From assembly GCA_017550285.1 (NCBI GenBank), contig JAFZPP010000046.1:1-64000 (forward strand): 64,000 bases of DNA. The letters run 5' to 3'. Shown in pieces: positions 41,875 through 52,283 of the stretch (positions are counted from its first letter, which is position 1; the number at the start of each line of letters is the position of its first letter). Under the pieces are notes generated by a model. The model made no database searches. It was not told the origin of the DNA and saw nothing but the letters and a program-made list of their open reading frames with translations. The DNA comes from Oscillospiraceae bacterium. Lineage in GTDB: Bacteria; Bacillota; Clostridia; Oscillospirales; Ruminococcaceae. A program made the position numbers and the translations under genes.

Positions 41875-43068
41875 TTATGGGATATCCCATGTGTGATCGA
41901 GTCTTGTGACGCCGGTCTCGTCAATCGGGTCATAGACCGTAAACCGCACAGCCTGTGCGGCATAATCATAAGCAAACATATCCATTCTGCGCAAGCCGAC
42001 ATCAAACCAGTATGTGCCTGCAATCAGATTCATCGGCGCAAACCGGCAGCGGATCACGCCGTTTTTTTGCAGCTTCAGCGGCTGCATCCGCTCGCGCTGC
42101 GTATTGGTTCCGTAGCAGAGCGCCTTGTCCGCACGGTAGAGTGCAAGCCCGACAAGCGCCTCCTCCGCGCGTTCGGGATCGGCTTCATAGGTCATCTCAA
42201 GAATCACGGTATCACCGGTGCGGAATTTGTCAATCCGCTCGCCCTGTTCATTCAGCAGGCAGATATGCTTCCATTTTGCAGGCGACTCGGACGGCTCCGC
42301 CTGCTCCTGCTTCGGCGCTGCGGAAGCACTGAGCTGCCGCCGCTTTCCCATTTCCTCGAGATATTTCGGATGCACTTCATTCGGCGCGCCCTCCATGCGG
42401 ATTTTGCCGTCCTCGATCCAGATTGTCCGGTCGCAGATGCGTTCGAGCTGTGCCATACTGTGCGAGACAATGACGATTGTCGTGCCGGACGCCTTGATCT
42501 CCATGAGCCGCTCAAAGCATTTCGCCTGAAATGCCGCATCGCCGACCGCAAGGATCTCGTCGATCAGCAGGATATCCGCGCCGACATGAATCGCAACCGA
42601 AAATGCAAGCCGCATATACATGCCCGAGGAATATGTCCGCACAGGCGTATCTATAAAATCCTGCATCTCGGAAAATGCAATGATCTCATCAAGCCGCGCC
42701 TCGATCTCCTGATGCGTCAGACCGAAAATCGAAGCATTCGTGAAGATATTTTCCCGTCCGGTCATATCGGGGTGAAAGCCTGCGCCGAGCTCAATCAGCG
42801 AGGAGACCCTGCCGCTGAGCTTCACGCTGCCGCTGTCCGGATAGAGAATCCGGCTCATCAGCTTGAGCAGCGTCGATTTGCCGCAGCCGTTCTTCCCGAC
42901 GAGACCGATTGCCTCGCCCTCCCTGACGGTCAGCGAAATGCCGTCGAGCACGGTGCGCGTCTGATAGCGGCGGCGCTCCGGCGAGAGCAGCTTCTCCTTG
43001 AGCGACTGCCCCCTGTCGGCATAGAGCCGGAAGGATTTTTTCAGATTCTGGATTTCGATTGCAGCCAA
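41875..43068 (-). CDS. wzt: Polysaccharide ABC exporter ATPase Wzt with C-terminal binding domain
   Basis: A 397-residue ATPase. Walker A GLVGKNGCGKSTLLK, the TagH/Wzt-like ENIFTNASIFGL stretch, signature TYSSGMYMRLAFS, Walker B ILLIDEILAVGD and H-loop VSHSM. From about residue 255 an extra beta-rich domain follows (TGDTVILEMTYEA, IAGTYWFDVGLRR). This corresponds to the Wzt C-terminal glycan-binding domain, which in O9a/O8 systems recognises the terminal modification before export. Start TTG at 43068, 9 bases after GGAGGG. Placed next to the putative cap-adding fusion enzyme. Confidence 0.9.
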   Translation of the reverse strand: MAAIEIQNLKKSFRLYADRGQSLKEKLLSPERRRYQTRTVLDGISLTVREGEAIGLVGKNGCGKSTLLKLMSRILYPDSGSVKLSGRVSSLIELGAGFHPDMTGRENIFTNASIFGLTHQEIEARLDEIIAFSEMQDFIDTPVRTYSSGMYMRLAFSVAIHVGADILLIDEILAVGDAAFQAKCFERLMEIKASGTTIVIVSHSMAQLERICDRTIWIEDGKIRMEGAPNEVHPKYLEEMGKRRQLSASAAPKQEQAEPSESPAKWKHICLLNEQGERIDKFRTGDTVILEMTYEADPERAEEALVGLALYRADKALCYGTNTQRERMQPLKLQKNGVIRCRFAPMNLIAGTYWFDVGLRRMDMFAYDYAAQAVRFTVYDPIDETGVTRLDHTWDIP

Positions 43069-43098
43069 GGCGCTGCCCTCCGTTCTCCGGCGCAGCGG

Positions 43099-44790
43099 CT
43101 ATGCCGCATCCGCCGGTATATTCTCCACACGCTTTGTCAGATCAAAATATCTGCCCGCCGGCGGCGTCAGCTGACTGCCGTCTGCGACATCGTAAAACTC
43201 GAGCGCATTGCCGTCGGTATCATAAAGCGTTATATTGAAATGCTCCGGCACAAGCGTCCGGAAGGTCAGCGACCGCGCACGCAGTTCCGTGTCCGTCTCG
43301 CCGGTGACCGCATAGGCGTAGTTCACGGGCATCCGCATGCAGAGTGTCTGCTTTTCCGCATCGAGATTCTGCGGCTCGTGGATATATGCGATATTCTCAG
43401 GATTGTATATTTTCAGATAATCCTGCGTAAACGCGCGGTCCAGATGAATGCCTGCATTGTCCGGCGCACAAATCTGCCAGTCTGCGTCACAGTCCGGCAG
43501 CACCTGCGAGACAACATAGTCAAAATTGCGGTAACGCAGCGACAGCTCGGCAAAATGCGGCTTCCACATATCCGTCACGGCGCTTGCGGAGAGACATGTG
43601 CAGAAGACGCAGATGCTCAGCAGAATGCGCGACGCCTGTCTGCGGTTGTGATGCGGGGCAGTCTGATAGATCAGCAGCGCCGCAGCGAGCAGAAAGCCCG
43701 TCACAAACAGAAAGCTGTAGAATGACGGCAGATAACCGTCCGTGCCGCGCCGCATCCAGCCCATGTATTTTTCGCTGACAGCGGTCAGCGTGCAGGGCAG
43801 AAAGATTCCGATTCCGGAGAGCAGCAGCAGATTCCGCAGCTTCTCCGGTTTCATCCGGATATGCGGCAGAAGCTGCCAGAAGCAGACCGTTGTCAGCATT
43901 GCGGTCAGCCATGCCGCCGGATGCATCAGATGCGAAAGAAATCCCGCAGCCGAAATCGGATGCTCCTTTGCAAGGCGCATCAGCTCCCAGACCGGAAAGA
44001 ACGAAAGCGCGTAGGTTTTCAGTGAATAGAGGCTCATGAACGGCTCTTGCAGATCCATTGCAATGCCGTCATAGGCAGGCGGATAAACATGCTGCCATGC
44101 AAAATAGATCAGGCTGTAGCCTGCGACGGTCAGAAGCTGCGGCAGAATGCGTCCGGATGCAGACCGCAGCCATTTGAAAAAGGAGATATCCTTCCCAGCC
44201 GGCTGACAGAGTGCCCAGACCAGCAGAAAGAGCACCATTGCCGCAAATGCTTCATAGATCATCACGGCGAGCAGCAGATAGACGCAGCTCAGCACGGTAT
44301 CCTTTTTCCGCTGTGATTGCAGCGCATTGCCGAAATGATACAGCGAGAGGAAGCAGAGCCCGACCGGTATCTGATGACAGAGCGCATAGGCAATCAGCAG
44401 ATTGTGATACGCCGAAATACAAGCCCACGATACCGCAAGCACCGCAGTCAGATCGGCAAACCGCCTGTCAGCATGTGCACGCAGCAGCTTCCAGCCCGCA
44501 TAAATATCAAAGAGAAATGCCGCATATTGAATCAGCTTATAAAACCAGACCTTGTTCGCGCGGAACGGCAGCGCCAGCAGATGATGATTCCACAAATGCG
44601 AGATTCTGCCGGTCTTTGCGGCTCTGACCGAATCGGCAAAGACCATGCCGCGCCGGACGAGCGTATAATTCCGCATGTCGTCATGCGTTGCGAAAATAAT
44701 CGGGTAGATTTCTATGAACAGCCAGAGCACTGCCGCGCCGAATGCAATCTGCGGCAGATATTTCCGGATTGTTTTCCAAACGGATGACAT
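43099..44790 (-). CDS. Polytopic membrane protein, possible GT-C glycosyltransferase
   Basis: A 563-residue protein with about ten to twelve hydrophobic segments, and a C-terminal ~150-residue soluble part. An acidic pair occurs in the first loop (FATHDDMRNYT), the place of catalytic residues in GT-C enzymes such as GtrII-like glucosyltransferases. Its ATG overlaps the wzm stop and has GAGGTG 5 bases upstream. Its position between wzm and wzt suggests a role in side-chain addition or in glycan handling outside the membrane. No closer assignment. Confidence 0.65.
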   Translation of the reverse strand: MSSVWKTIRKYLPQIAFGAAVLWLFIEIYPIIFATHDDMRNYTLVRRGMVFADSVRAAKTGRISHLWNHHLLALPFRANKVWFYKLIQYAAFLFDIYAGWKLLRAHADRRFADLTAVLAVSWACISAYHNLLIAYALCHQIPVGLCFLSLYHFGNALQSQRKKDTVLSCVYLLLAVMIYEAFAAMVLFLLVWALCQPAGKDISFFKWLRSASGRILPQLLTVAGYSLIYFAWQHVYPPAYDGIAMDLQEPFMSLYSLKTYALSFFPVWELMRLAKEHPISAAGFLSHLMHPAAWLTAMLTTVCFWQLLPHIRMKPEKLRNLLLLSGIGIFLPCTLTAVSEKYMGWMRRGTDGYLPSFYSFLFVTGFLLAAALLIYQTAPHHNRRQASRILLSICVFCTCLSASAVTDMWKPHFAELSLRYRNFDYVVSQVLPDCDADWQICAPDNAGIHLDRAFTQDYLKIYNPENIAYIHEPQNLDAEKQTLCMRMPVNYAYAVTGETDTELRARSLTFRTLVPEHFNITLYDTDGNALEFYDVADGSQLTPPAGRYFDLTKRVENIPADAA

Positions 44791-45569
44791 CAAAGCACCT
44801 CTGCAAAGCGGCGCTGCAGCTTTTCAAAGATCAGATATCCGAAGCACAGAATCAGCAGACTGATGCCTGCTGCGATCAGAAGATGCTTCGGCTGCGGCGC
44901 GCGCTGATAATATAGAATATCGCGGTAGGAGAGCACAAGCGGCGCCATCGGATTAAGCAGATACCATTTGTGCCAATAGTCCGGCACGAAGTCGATGCCG
45001 TATACAACCGGCGAAAGATACATCCACGCCATGCTGACAACGCCCATGATATGCTCCAGATCGCGGATATACACCGTGACGGCGGAGGTGATGAGATTCA
45101 TGCCCAGCACCAGCACAAGCTGAATCAGCATGACCGGAATCAGCCAGAGCAGCGCCGGAAGATTCACGCCGAGCCGCATCACCGCAATCACCAGAAAGAT
45201 GATGAGGAAGGAAAAGAGCATATTGCAGAAGCTGCTGAGCGTATAGGCGACCGGCAGCACCTCGCGCGGAAAATAGATTTTCTTGATCATATTCTTCTGA
45301 TCGAGCACGAGCTTTGCACCGGTTGTCAGCGAGGATGCAAAGAAAATCCACGGCACCAGCGCGACAAACAGATGCAGATAGTAATTCGGGATGCCGCTTT
45401 TCAGAATGACCGAAAAAACCATTGTATAGACAAGCAGCTGCAAAAGCGGATTCAGGAAGGTCCAGAGGAATCCGAGCACACTGCCCTTATAGCGCCCTTT
45501 CAGGTCCTTTCGCACAAGGCTGACGATCATCTCGCGGTATTGATAGAGTTCACGCAGCTTTCCGATCAT
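44790..45569 (-). CDS. wzm: Polysaccharide ABC exporter permease Wzm
   Basis: A 259-residue ABC-2 permease with six membrane segments. Early VRKDLKGRYKGSVLGFLWTFLNPLLQLLVY is a hallmark of Wzm/TagG permeases, with SSLTTGAKLVLDQKNMIKKIYFPREVLPV following. The last part, LLNPMAPLVLSYRDILYY, is also family-typical. Forms the exporter with Wzt; moves an undecaprenyl-linked glycan across the membrane. Start/stop overlap with rmd and with the next membrane protein gene shows translational coupling. Confidence 0.95.
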   Translation of the reverse strand: MIGKLRELYQYREMIVSLVRKDLKGRYKGSVLGFLWTFLNPLLQLLVYTMVFSVILKSGIPNYYLHLFVALVPWIFFASSLTTGAKLVLDQKNMIKKIYFPREVLPVAYTLSSFCNMLFSFLIIFLVIAVMRLGVNLPALLWLIPVMLIQLVLVLGMNLITSAVTVYIRDLEHIMGVVSMAWMYLSPVVYGIDFVPDYWHKWYLLNPMAPLVLSYRDILYYQRAPQPKHLLIAAGISLLILCFGYLIFEKLQRRFAEVL

Positions 45570-46537
45570 GCTTCCGATTGCTCCTTCAGTTTCTGCCGCC
45601 AGAAATCAAGCGTATCGGCGATTGTCTGCCCCGTCGGGATTTCGGGGCGCCAGCCGGTATCGCTTTGCAATTTTGTTGTACCAGCAGCAAGATATGCCGT
45701 TTCTGCCGGACGCAGCTTTGCAGGGTCAATCTCACGGCGCACCGGTACGCGGCAGCAGGACAGGATCATATCCAGCATCTCCGAAATCGGGATTGCTTTG
45801 CCGCTACCGACATTATAGGTCTCCCCCGCTCTGCCGGATTCCAGCAAAAGCACGTAGGCACGGACAATATCGCGTACATCGGTAAAATCGCGCCTTGCAT
45901 CGAGATTGCCCGTCCGGATTACCGGCTCACGCAGTCCAAGCTCAATCTCCGCCGCCTGCTTGCAGAAATCCGCAGCAACGAAAATCTCCCGCTGCTTCGG
46001 TCCGAAATGATTGAACGCGCGGACGCAGATCACCGGCAGACCGTATGCAGCGGCATAGACCCCTGCGAGCTGCTCCGCGGCAGCCTTCGTCGCAGCATAG
46101 ATATTGACCGGATGCAGCGGTGCAGACTCGGAAACAAGCTGCGTCCCCTCCGCATCCGACGGCAGTTTCCCGTATTCCTCGGCAGAGCCGATCAGCAGAA
46201 TCCGCGGCAAAGCCGGCAGATTCCGTGCCGCCTCCAGCAGATTGACTGTCCCTTTGATATTGAGATCGGCGGTCAGCTGCGGCTGCTTCCATGCAGCGGC
46301 AACCGAGCTCTGCGCCGCAAGATGCAGAATCCGGTCCGGCTGAATCTGTTGCAGCAGCGCCGAAACCGATGCCGTATCCAGCAGATCGAAATGATGCACC
46401 GTACACAGCGGCAGCAGCTCCGGCGACAGCGTTTCCTGCGGCAGAATCGCGGCATGCACCGCATATCCCTTCGCCGCAAACGCTTCCACCGCATAGGAAC
46501 CGACAAAGCCTGCCGCGCCGGTAATCAGAATTTTCAT
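45566..46537 (-). CDS. rmd: GDP-4-dehydro-6-deoxy-D-mannose reductase (Rmd)
   Basis: A 323-residue extended short-chain dehydrogenase. Nucleotide site ITGAAGFVGSYAVEAF, catalytic triad region IGSAEEYG and YAATKAAAEQL (YxxxK), substrate motif RAFNHFGPKQ and RDFTDVRDIVRAY. This fits Rmd, which turns the Gmd product into GDP-D-rhamnose; GDP-fucose synthase-like GMER is the main alternative but has a different C-terminal half. Gmd and ManC lie downstream in the same locus, so the GDP-D-rhamnose route is complete from mannose-1-phosphate. Confidence 0.8.
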   Translation of the reverse strand: MKILITGAAGFVGSYAVEAFAAKGYAVHAAILPQETLSPELLPLCTVHHFDLLDTASVSALLQQIQPDRILHLAAQSSVAAAWKQPQLTADLNIKGTVNLLEAARNLPALPRILLIGSAEEYGKLPSDAEGTQLVSESAPLHPVNIYAATKAAAEQLAGVYAAAYGLPVICVRAFNHFGPKQREIFVAADFCKQAAEIELGLREPVIRTGNLDARRDFTDVRDIVRAYVLLLESGRAGETYNVGSGKAIPISEMLDMILSCCRVPVRREIDPAKLRPAETAYLAAGTTKLQSDTGWRPEIPTGQTIADTLDFWRQKLKEQSEA

Positions 46538-46550
46538 ATCGCTCTGCTCC

Positions 46551-47681
46551 TTATTTATTCAGCAGCACCCTGCGTGTGTTCCGCATCACCGTTTCGAGCG
46601 AAAACTCGCGCAGGACACGTTCACGCGCTGCCTTGCCGTATTGTTCGCGCAGCGCATCATCGTTCAGCAACTGCTCCATGGCGTCCGTCAGTGCACCGGC
46701 ATCCTGCGGCGGAACGGTCAGACCGGTTTCCCCGTGGATGCTGACCAGCGGGACGCCTGTCGGCAGTGCCGTATTGATGACAGGCTTGCCGTTGACCATT
46801 GCCTCAAGCTGCACAATGCCGAATGCCTCACTGTTTGCGACCGACGGCAGCACGAAAAGATCACAGTCCGCGAACATATCGCGCAGCTCGGGCGTCATGC
46901 GTCTGCCGAGGAAATGCACGCGGTCACGGATGCCGAGCGTTTCGGCACGCGCCTGCAATTCCGGCTCGAGCACGCCCGTTCCGGCAAAAAACAGTTCCGC
47001 ATCCGCCTTCACATTCGCAAAGGCTTCGAGCAGCACATCCGCACCTTTATAATACACCAGACGTCCGGTGAATAAAATCTTCTTCGCATGACTGTTCCGA
47101 AGCTGCGACGTCAGCGGCGTGAGATGCGGACGGAATTCATATTCCGCCGGATCAATGCCGTAGGGCACGATTACGCATTTCTCCCGAAACGGCGGCAGAT
47201 ACGGCGAGCTGTCGATATGCGCCTTTGTCGCAACGAGTATTGCATCGGCGCGTTTCAGCAGCCATTTCATCAGCGGTTTATAGAGCGTGAGCATATGCTT
47301 CTGCCGCACGACATCGCTGTGCCATGCAACGACCACACGCCCCTTATATCCCGAGAGCAGCAGTGCCAGATCGGCAACCGGAAACGGCAGATGCAGCTCA
47401 ACGGTATCCGCAAGCATGACCTTGCGCCGGAATTCGCCGAGATAGGAGAAGGAAACCGGACACGAGGCGACGGTTCCGAAGCTGCCTGCATAGGTCACAG
47501 GCACTCCGCGGATTTTTTCCTTTTTCGTCAGACCGAGCTCGTCGCGGCAGCAGAGCACCTTAGTTTTTGCGTATTTTCGCATATATTCCGCAGTCTGCTG
47601 CATGACGGTCTCAATGCCGCCGATATGCGGTGCATACGCCTTTCCGGCAATCAGCAGCCGCGGGCGGTTATTCTGCTGCAT
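46551..47681 (-). CDS. GT4 glycosyltransferase
   Basis: A 376-residue GT-B enzyme. The acceptor side begins AGKAYAPHIGGIETVMQQTAEYM; the donor site has ILFTGRLVYYKGADVLLEAF and VANSEAFGIVQLEAMVNGKPVINT with the E-x7-E motif. In the context of rmd and gmd it probably transfers D-rhamnose or mannose from a GDP donor. Its start overlaps the end of the acetyltransferase gene by 14 bases. Confidence 0.88.
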   Translation of the reverse strand: MQQNNRPRLLIAGKAYAPHIGGIETVMQQTAEYMRKYAKTKVLCCRDELGLTKKEKIRGVPVTYAGSFGTVASCPVSFSYLGEFRRKVMLADTVELHLPFPVADLALLLSGYKGRVVVAWHSDVVRQKHMLTLYKPLMKWLLKRADAILVATKAHIDSSPYLPPFREKCVIVPYGIDPAEYEFRPHLTPLTSQLRNSHAKKILFTGRLVYYKGADVLLEAFANVKADAELFFAGTGVLEPELQARAETLGIRDRVHFLGRRMTPELRDMFADCDLFVLPSVANSEAFGIVQLEAMVNGKPVINTALPTGVPLVSIHGETGLTVPPQDAGALTDAMEQLLNDDALREQYGKAARERVLREFSLETVMRNTRRVLLNK

Positions 47682-48243
47682 GCGCTTTCAGCCTCCGGTA
47701 TTCCTCCGCGAGCATCCCGTACCAGACATCGTCAAAGACTCTGCCTCTTGCGTAGCCCTGCTGCCGGAGCGTTCCCTCATAGCGCATGCCGAGCTTCTGC
47801 ATCACTCTGCCGGATTTCGGATTTGCAATATCATGATTCGCCGCAACGCGGTTCACGCCGACTGTCTCAAACAGATATTGCAGCACGGCGCCGCCGGCTT
47901 CCGGCATATAGCCGCTGCCCCACCAGCGTTCGCCGATGCAGTAGCCGAGCACGGCGCATGCGGCCTCCGGATACAGATGCACCACGGAGATATTGCCGAT
48001 CAGCTTGCCCTCGGGCTTCAGTGCAATCGCCCAGTTATAGCAGTCCGGCGCATCATATGCCTTCACCCATTCCTTCAGCAGTGCTTCCGTCTCCTCCGCA
48101 TTCTTATGCGGCTCCCATGTCAGAAAGCGTGCCACATCCTTCGAGGATGCCCAGTTCCGGTACATTGCCGGCGCATCCGAAACGGTAAATCGCCGCAGGA
48201 TCAGTCTCTCTGTTTCCAGCGTGACGGTTCCCTGATGCTGCAT
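47668..48243 (-). CDS. GNAT acetyltransferase (RimJ/RimL type)
   Basis: A 191-residue N-acetyltransferase. It has the RimJ-like start LETERLILRRFTVSDAPAMYRNWAS, motif A region CIGERWWGSGYMPEAG and the late VNRVAANHDIANPKSGRVMQKLGMRYEG, with the conserved N-x-x-S-x-x-V-x-x-K-x-G-[FM] pattern. RimJ-type enzymes acetylate proteins or small metabolites; within this locus it may act on a sugar or a glycan intermediate, which is inference. GAAGGAG upstream. Confidence 0.85.
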   Translation of the reverse strand: MQHQGTVTLETERLILRRFTVSDAPAMYRNWASSKDVARFLTWEPHKNAEETEALLKEWVKAYDAPDCYNWAIALKPEGKLIGNISVVHLYPEAACAVLGYCIGERWWGSGYMPEAGGAVLQYLFETVGVNRVAANHDIANPKSGRVMQKLGMRYEGTLRQQGYARGRVFDDVWYGMLAEEYRRLKAHAAE

Positions 48244-48249
48244 CCCTGC

Positions 48250-49401
48250 TCACTCCTTCTCCTGTAATTCGCCGTATACCTGATACAGCTTTTCCGCGGC
48301 TGCCGCCCAGCTCATCTCCTCCGCACGGCGGAATCCGCGTTCGATGAGCGTATTCCGCAGGCTTTCGCGCGTCAGCAGCAGCTCCATGCCCCTTGCAATC
48401 GCGCGGATTTTCAGCGGATTGCAGACAAGCGCCGCATTCCCGACCGCCTCCGGCAGCGAAGCCGTTTTCGAGGTCAGTACGGGACATCCGCACGCCATTG
48501 CCTCCAGCGGCGGCATACCGAATCCCTCATAGAGCGAGGGAAACACAAATGCCAGTGCGCCGGAATAAACCGCCGCGATATCCTCCGAGGGGATATAGGA
48601 CGGGAAAATGATATGTCCGCGCACATCGGGCGAAGCGGATGCCTCAAAAATCCGCTCATACTGCCAGCCCTTGCCGCCTGCGAGCACGAGCGCCGGTGCA
48701 TCCGGATACCGCTCACGCAGGAGCGCATAGGCGCGGATCAGCCGCACGAGATTCTTGCGCGGCTCCAGTGTTCCGAGATAGAGAAAATAGCGCTCCGGCA
48801 GATGGTGAATTTTTCGTACCTTCCTGATCTCCTGCTCTGATGCAGGCTGAAAGCGCGTCCGGTCCACGCCGCAGGGGACCACGCGGATTTTCTCCGCCAT
48901 ATCCGGATAATACCTGATGATCTCCGAGCGTGAAAATTCACTGTCGGTGACGATTCTGTCGGCACGCTTCATCGAGCGCCGCAGACCGGTTTGCAGCAGA
49001 AGCCGCGTCCGTCTGCGCATGGTTTCCGGATATGCCCTGAGCACCATATCATGCACCGTGACAACAGTTTTCCCGTGGACAAAAGGCGGCACGATATAAT
49101 TGAAAAAATGCGTCACATCTGCCCATTTGCCCTGAAATGCACAGTACGGAACCGGCACGAAATTCGAGAGCATGCGATAGGCAAGCGGCGAAAACCTTGC
49201 CGGATGCAGCGGCGTATTTTCGCGGACAAAGGGCTGCATCCGCCGTACCTTCTCCTCCGGCGAACGCAGCGTGAAATATTCAAACCGGTATTTCTCCTCC
49301 GGATGCAGCTGCGTCAGCGCATCCGTCAGATTTGCCTCACACCAGCCCACGCCGGAGATATTGTCTCCGATCAGCGGGCTTGCGTCAAATGCGATATTCA
49401 T
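48250..49401 (-). CDS. GT4 glycosyltransferase, mannosyltransferase-like
   Basis: A 383-residue GT-B enzyme. Signatures [22 protein letters not shown] (residue ~210), [27 protein letters not shown] (E-x7-E) and the C-terminal [21 protein letters not shown] are typical of GT4 mannosyl- and rhamnosyltransferases of the WbaZ/MtfB kind that use GDP sugars. Follows gmd by 25 bases. RBS GGAGG. Confidence 0.88.
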   Translation of the reverse strand: MNIAFDASPLIGDNISGVGWCEANLTDALTQLHPEEKYRFEYFTLRSPEEKVRRMQPFVRENTPLHPARFSPLAYRMLSNFVPVPYCAFQGKWADVTHFFNYIVPPFVHGKTVVTVHDMVLRAYPETMRRRTRLLLQTGLRRSMKRADRIVTDSEFSRSEIIRYYPDMAEKIRVVPCGVDRTRFQPASEQEIRKVRKIHHLPERYFLYLGTLEPRKNLVRLIRAYALLRERYPDAPALVLAGGKGWQYERIFEASASPDVRGHIIFPSYIPSEDIAAVYSGALAFVFPSLYEGFGMPPLEAMACGCPVLTSKTASLPEAVGNAALVCNPLKIRAIARGMELLLTRESLRNTLIERGFRRAEEMSWAAAAEKLYQVYGELQEKE

Positions 49402-49426
49402 GTTTCATATGCCTCCGGCAAAAAAA

Positions 49427-51153
<1,727 letters not shown>

Positions 51154-51187
51154 ATCCGTATACCTCCGTTCCATTTTCCGGCAGGAA

Positions 51188-52276
51188 TCAGAGCAGTTCT
51201 CCTCTGCCCTGCTCCCGCAGCATTTCCGTAATTTTTTTGATATTCTGCGCCGCGTCCATATCACAGACCAGCAGCGCATCCTCTGTATCGACAACCACGA
51301 TATTCTCCAGCCCGACCGCTGCAATCAGCTTCTCCCTGCCGGAAAAAACGCAGTTTTTCGTCCCGATTGTGATGATATCGCCGTCGCGGTAATTGCCGTT
51401 TGTATCCGTCTTGGCAACGCGCCGCAGCGCAGGCCAGCTTCCGACGTCATCCCAGCCGAAGCTGCCCGGAATTGTGCAGAGCCGTTCGGTCTTTTCGAGG
51501 ATGCCGAAATCGACGGAGATCGACGGCATATCGGGGAATCGCTTTTGCAGCACGGCATCAAATGCATCCGTATCGCAGGCGTCTCTGATCTCCGCAGCAA
51601 TCTCATATGCCGCCGGAAGATGCGTCTTCACGGCATCAAGAAAGACATCCGTCTTCCAGACAAACATGCCGCTGTTCCAGAGATAATTTCCGGAATTGAC
51701 GTAGCTGCGTGCTGTTTCGGCATCCGGCTTCTCCTTGAAGCTGTCTACCTGATAGACGCCACGCGGCAGATACTTCGCGCGCGAGAAAGCGATATAGCCG
51801 TATCCGGTCTCGGGATAGGTCGGCGTGATGCCGATTGTCACGAGCGAATCGGTCTCCTCCGCGGCAGCGGCTGCACGGCAGAGCACATCGGAACAGATTT
51901 CCTCATGCCGCACGAGATGATCGGCGGGCAGCACAAGCATTGTAGCATTGCCGCTGCGTTTCTGAATCACCGCGGCAGCAAGTGCAATGCAGGGCGCGGT
52001 ATTGCGCGGTGCAGGCTCGGCGAGCAGATTTTCTGCCGGAATATCCGGAAGCTGCTCCCGCACAAGCGGCATATATTCCGCATTTGTGACGATATAGGTC
52101 TGCTCCGGCGGCACCAGACCGCCGACACGCCGGACGGTTTTTTGCAGCATAGTCTCACCGTCGCCTGTCAGCGGCAGAAACTGCTTCGGACAGCGGATGC
52201 GGCTTTTCGGCCAGAAGCGTTCGCCCCTGCCGCCAGCCATAATAACCGCCGTCAGAATCTGATTCGGATTCTGCAT
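51188..52276 (-). CDS. manC: Mannose-1-phosphate guanylyltransferase
   Basis: A 362-residue GDP-mannose pyrophosphorylase. Signature VIMAGGRGERFWPKSR, then KQFLPLTG, the catalytic FKEKPD motif, and WNSGMFVWK. The second, isomerase domain of bifunctional ManC/AlgA enzymes is absent, so the protein is a monofunctional GTP transferase. Makes GDP-mannose for Gmd. Start 52276 with AAGGAG. Confidence 0.93.
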   Translation of the reverse strand: MQNPNQILTAVIMAGGRGERFWPKSRIRCPKQFLPLTGDGETMLQKTVRRVGGLVPPEQTYIVTNAEYMPLVREQLPDIPAENLLAEPAPRNTAPCIALAAAVIQKRSGNATMLVLPADHLVRHEEICSDVLCRAAAAAEETDSLVTIGITPTYPETGYGYIAFSRAKYLPRGVYQVDSFKEKPDAETARSYVNSGNYLWNSGMFVWKTDVFLDAVKTHLPAAYEIAAEIRDACDTDAFDAVLQKRFPDMPSISVDFGILEKTERLCTIPGSFGWDDVGSWPALRRVAKTDTNGNYRDGDIITIGTKNCVFSGREKLIAAVGLENIVVVDTEDALLVCDMDAAQNIKKITEMLREQGRGELL

Positions 52277-52283
52277 ATGGTAT

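Noticed and set aside
41734-43725. 663-codon plus-strand frame opposite wzt
   Set aside because: Wzt with all ABC motifs occupies the other strand. The long frame is a by-product of codon bias.
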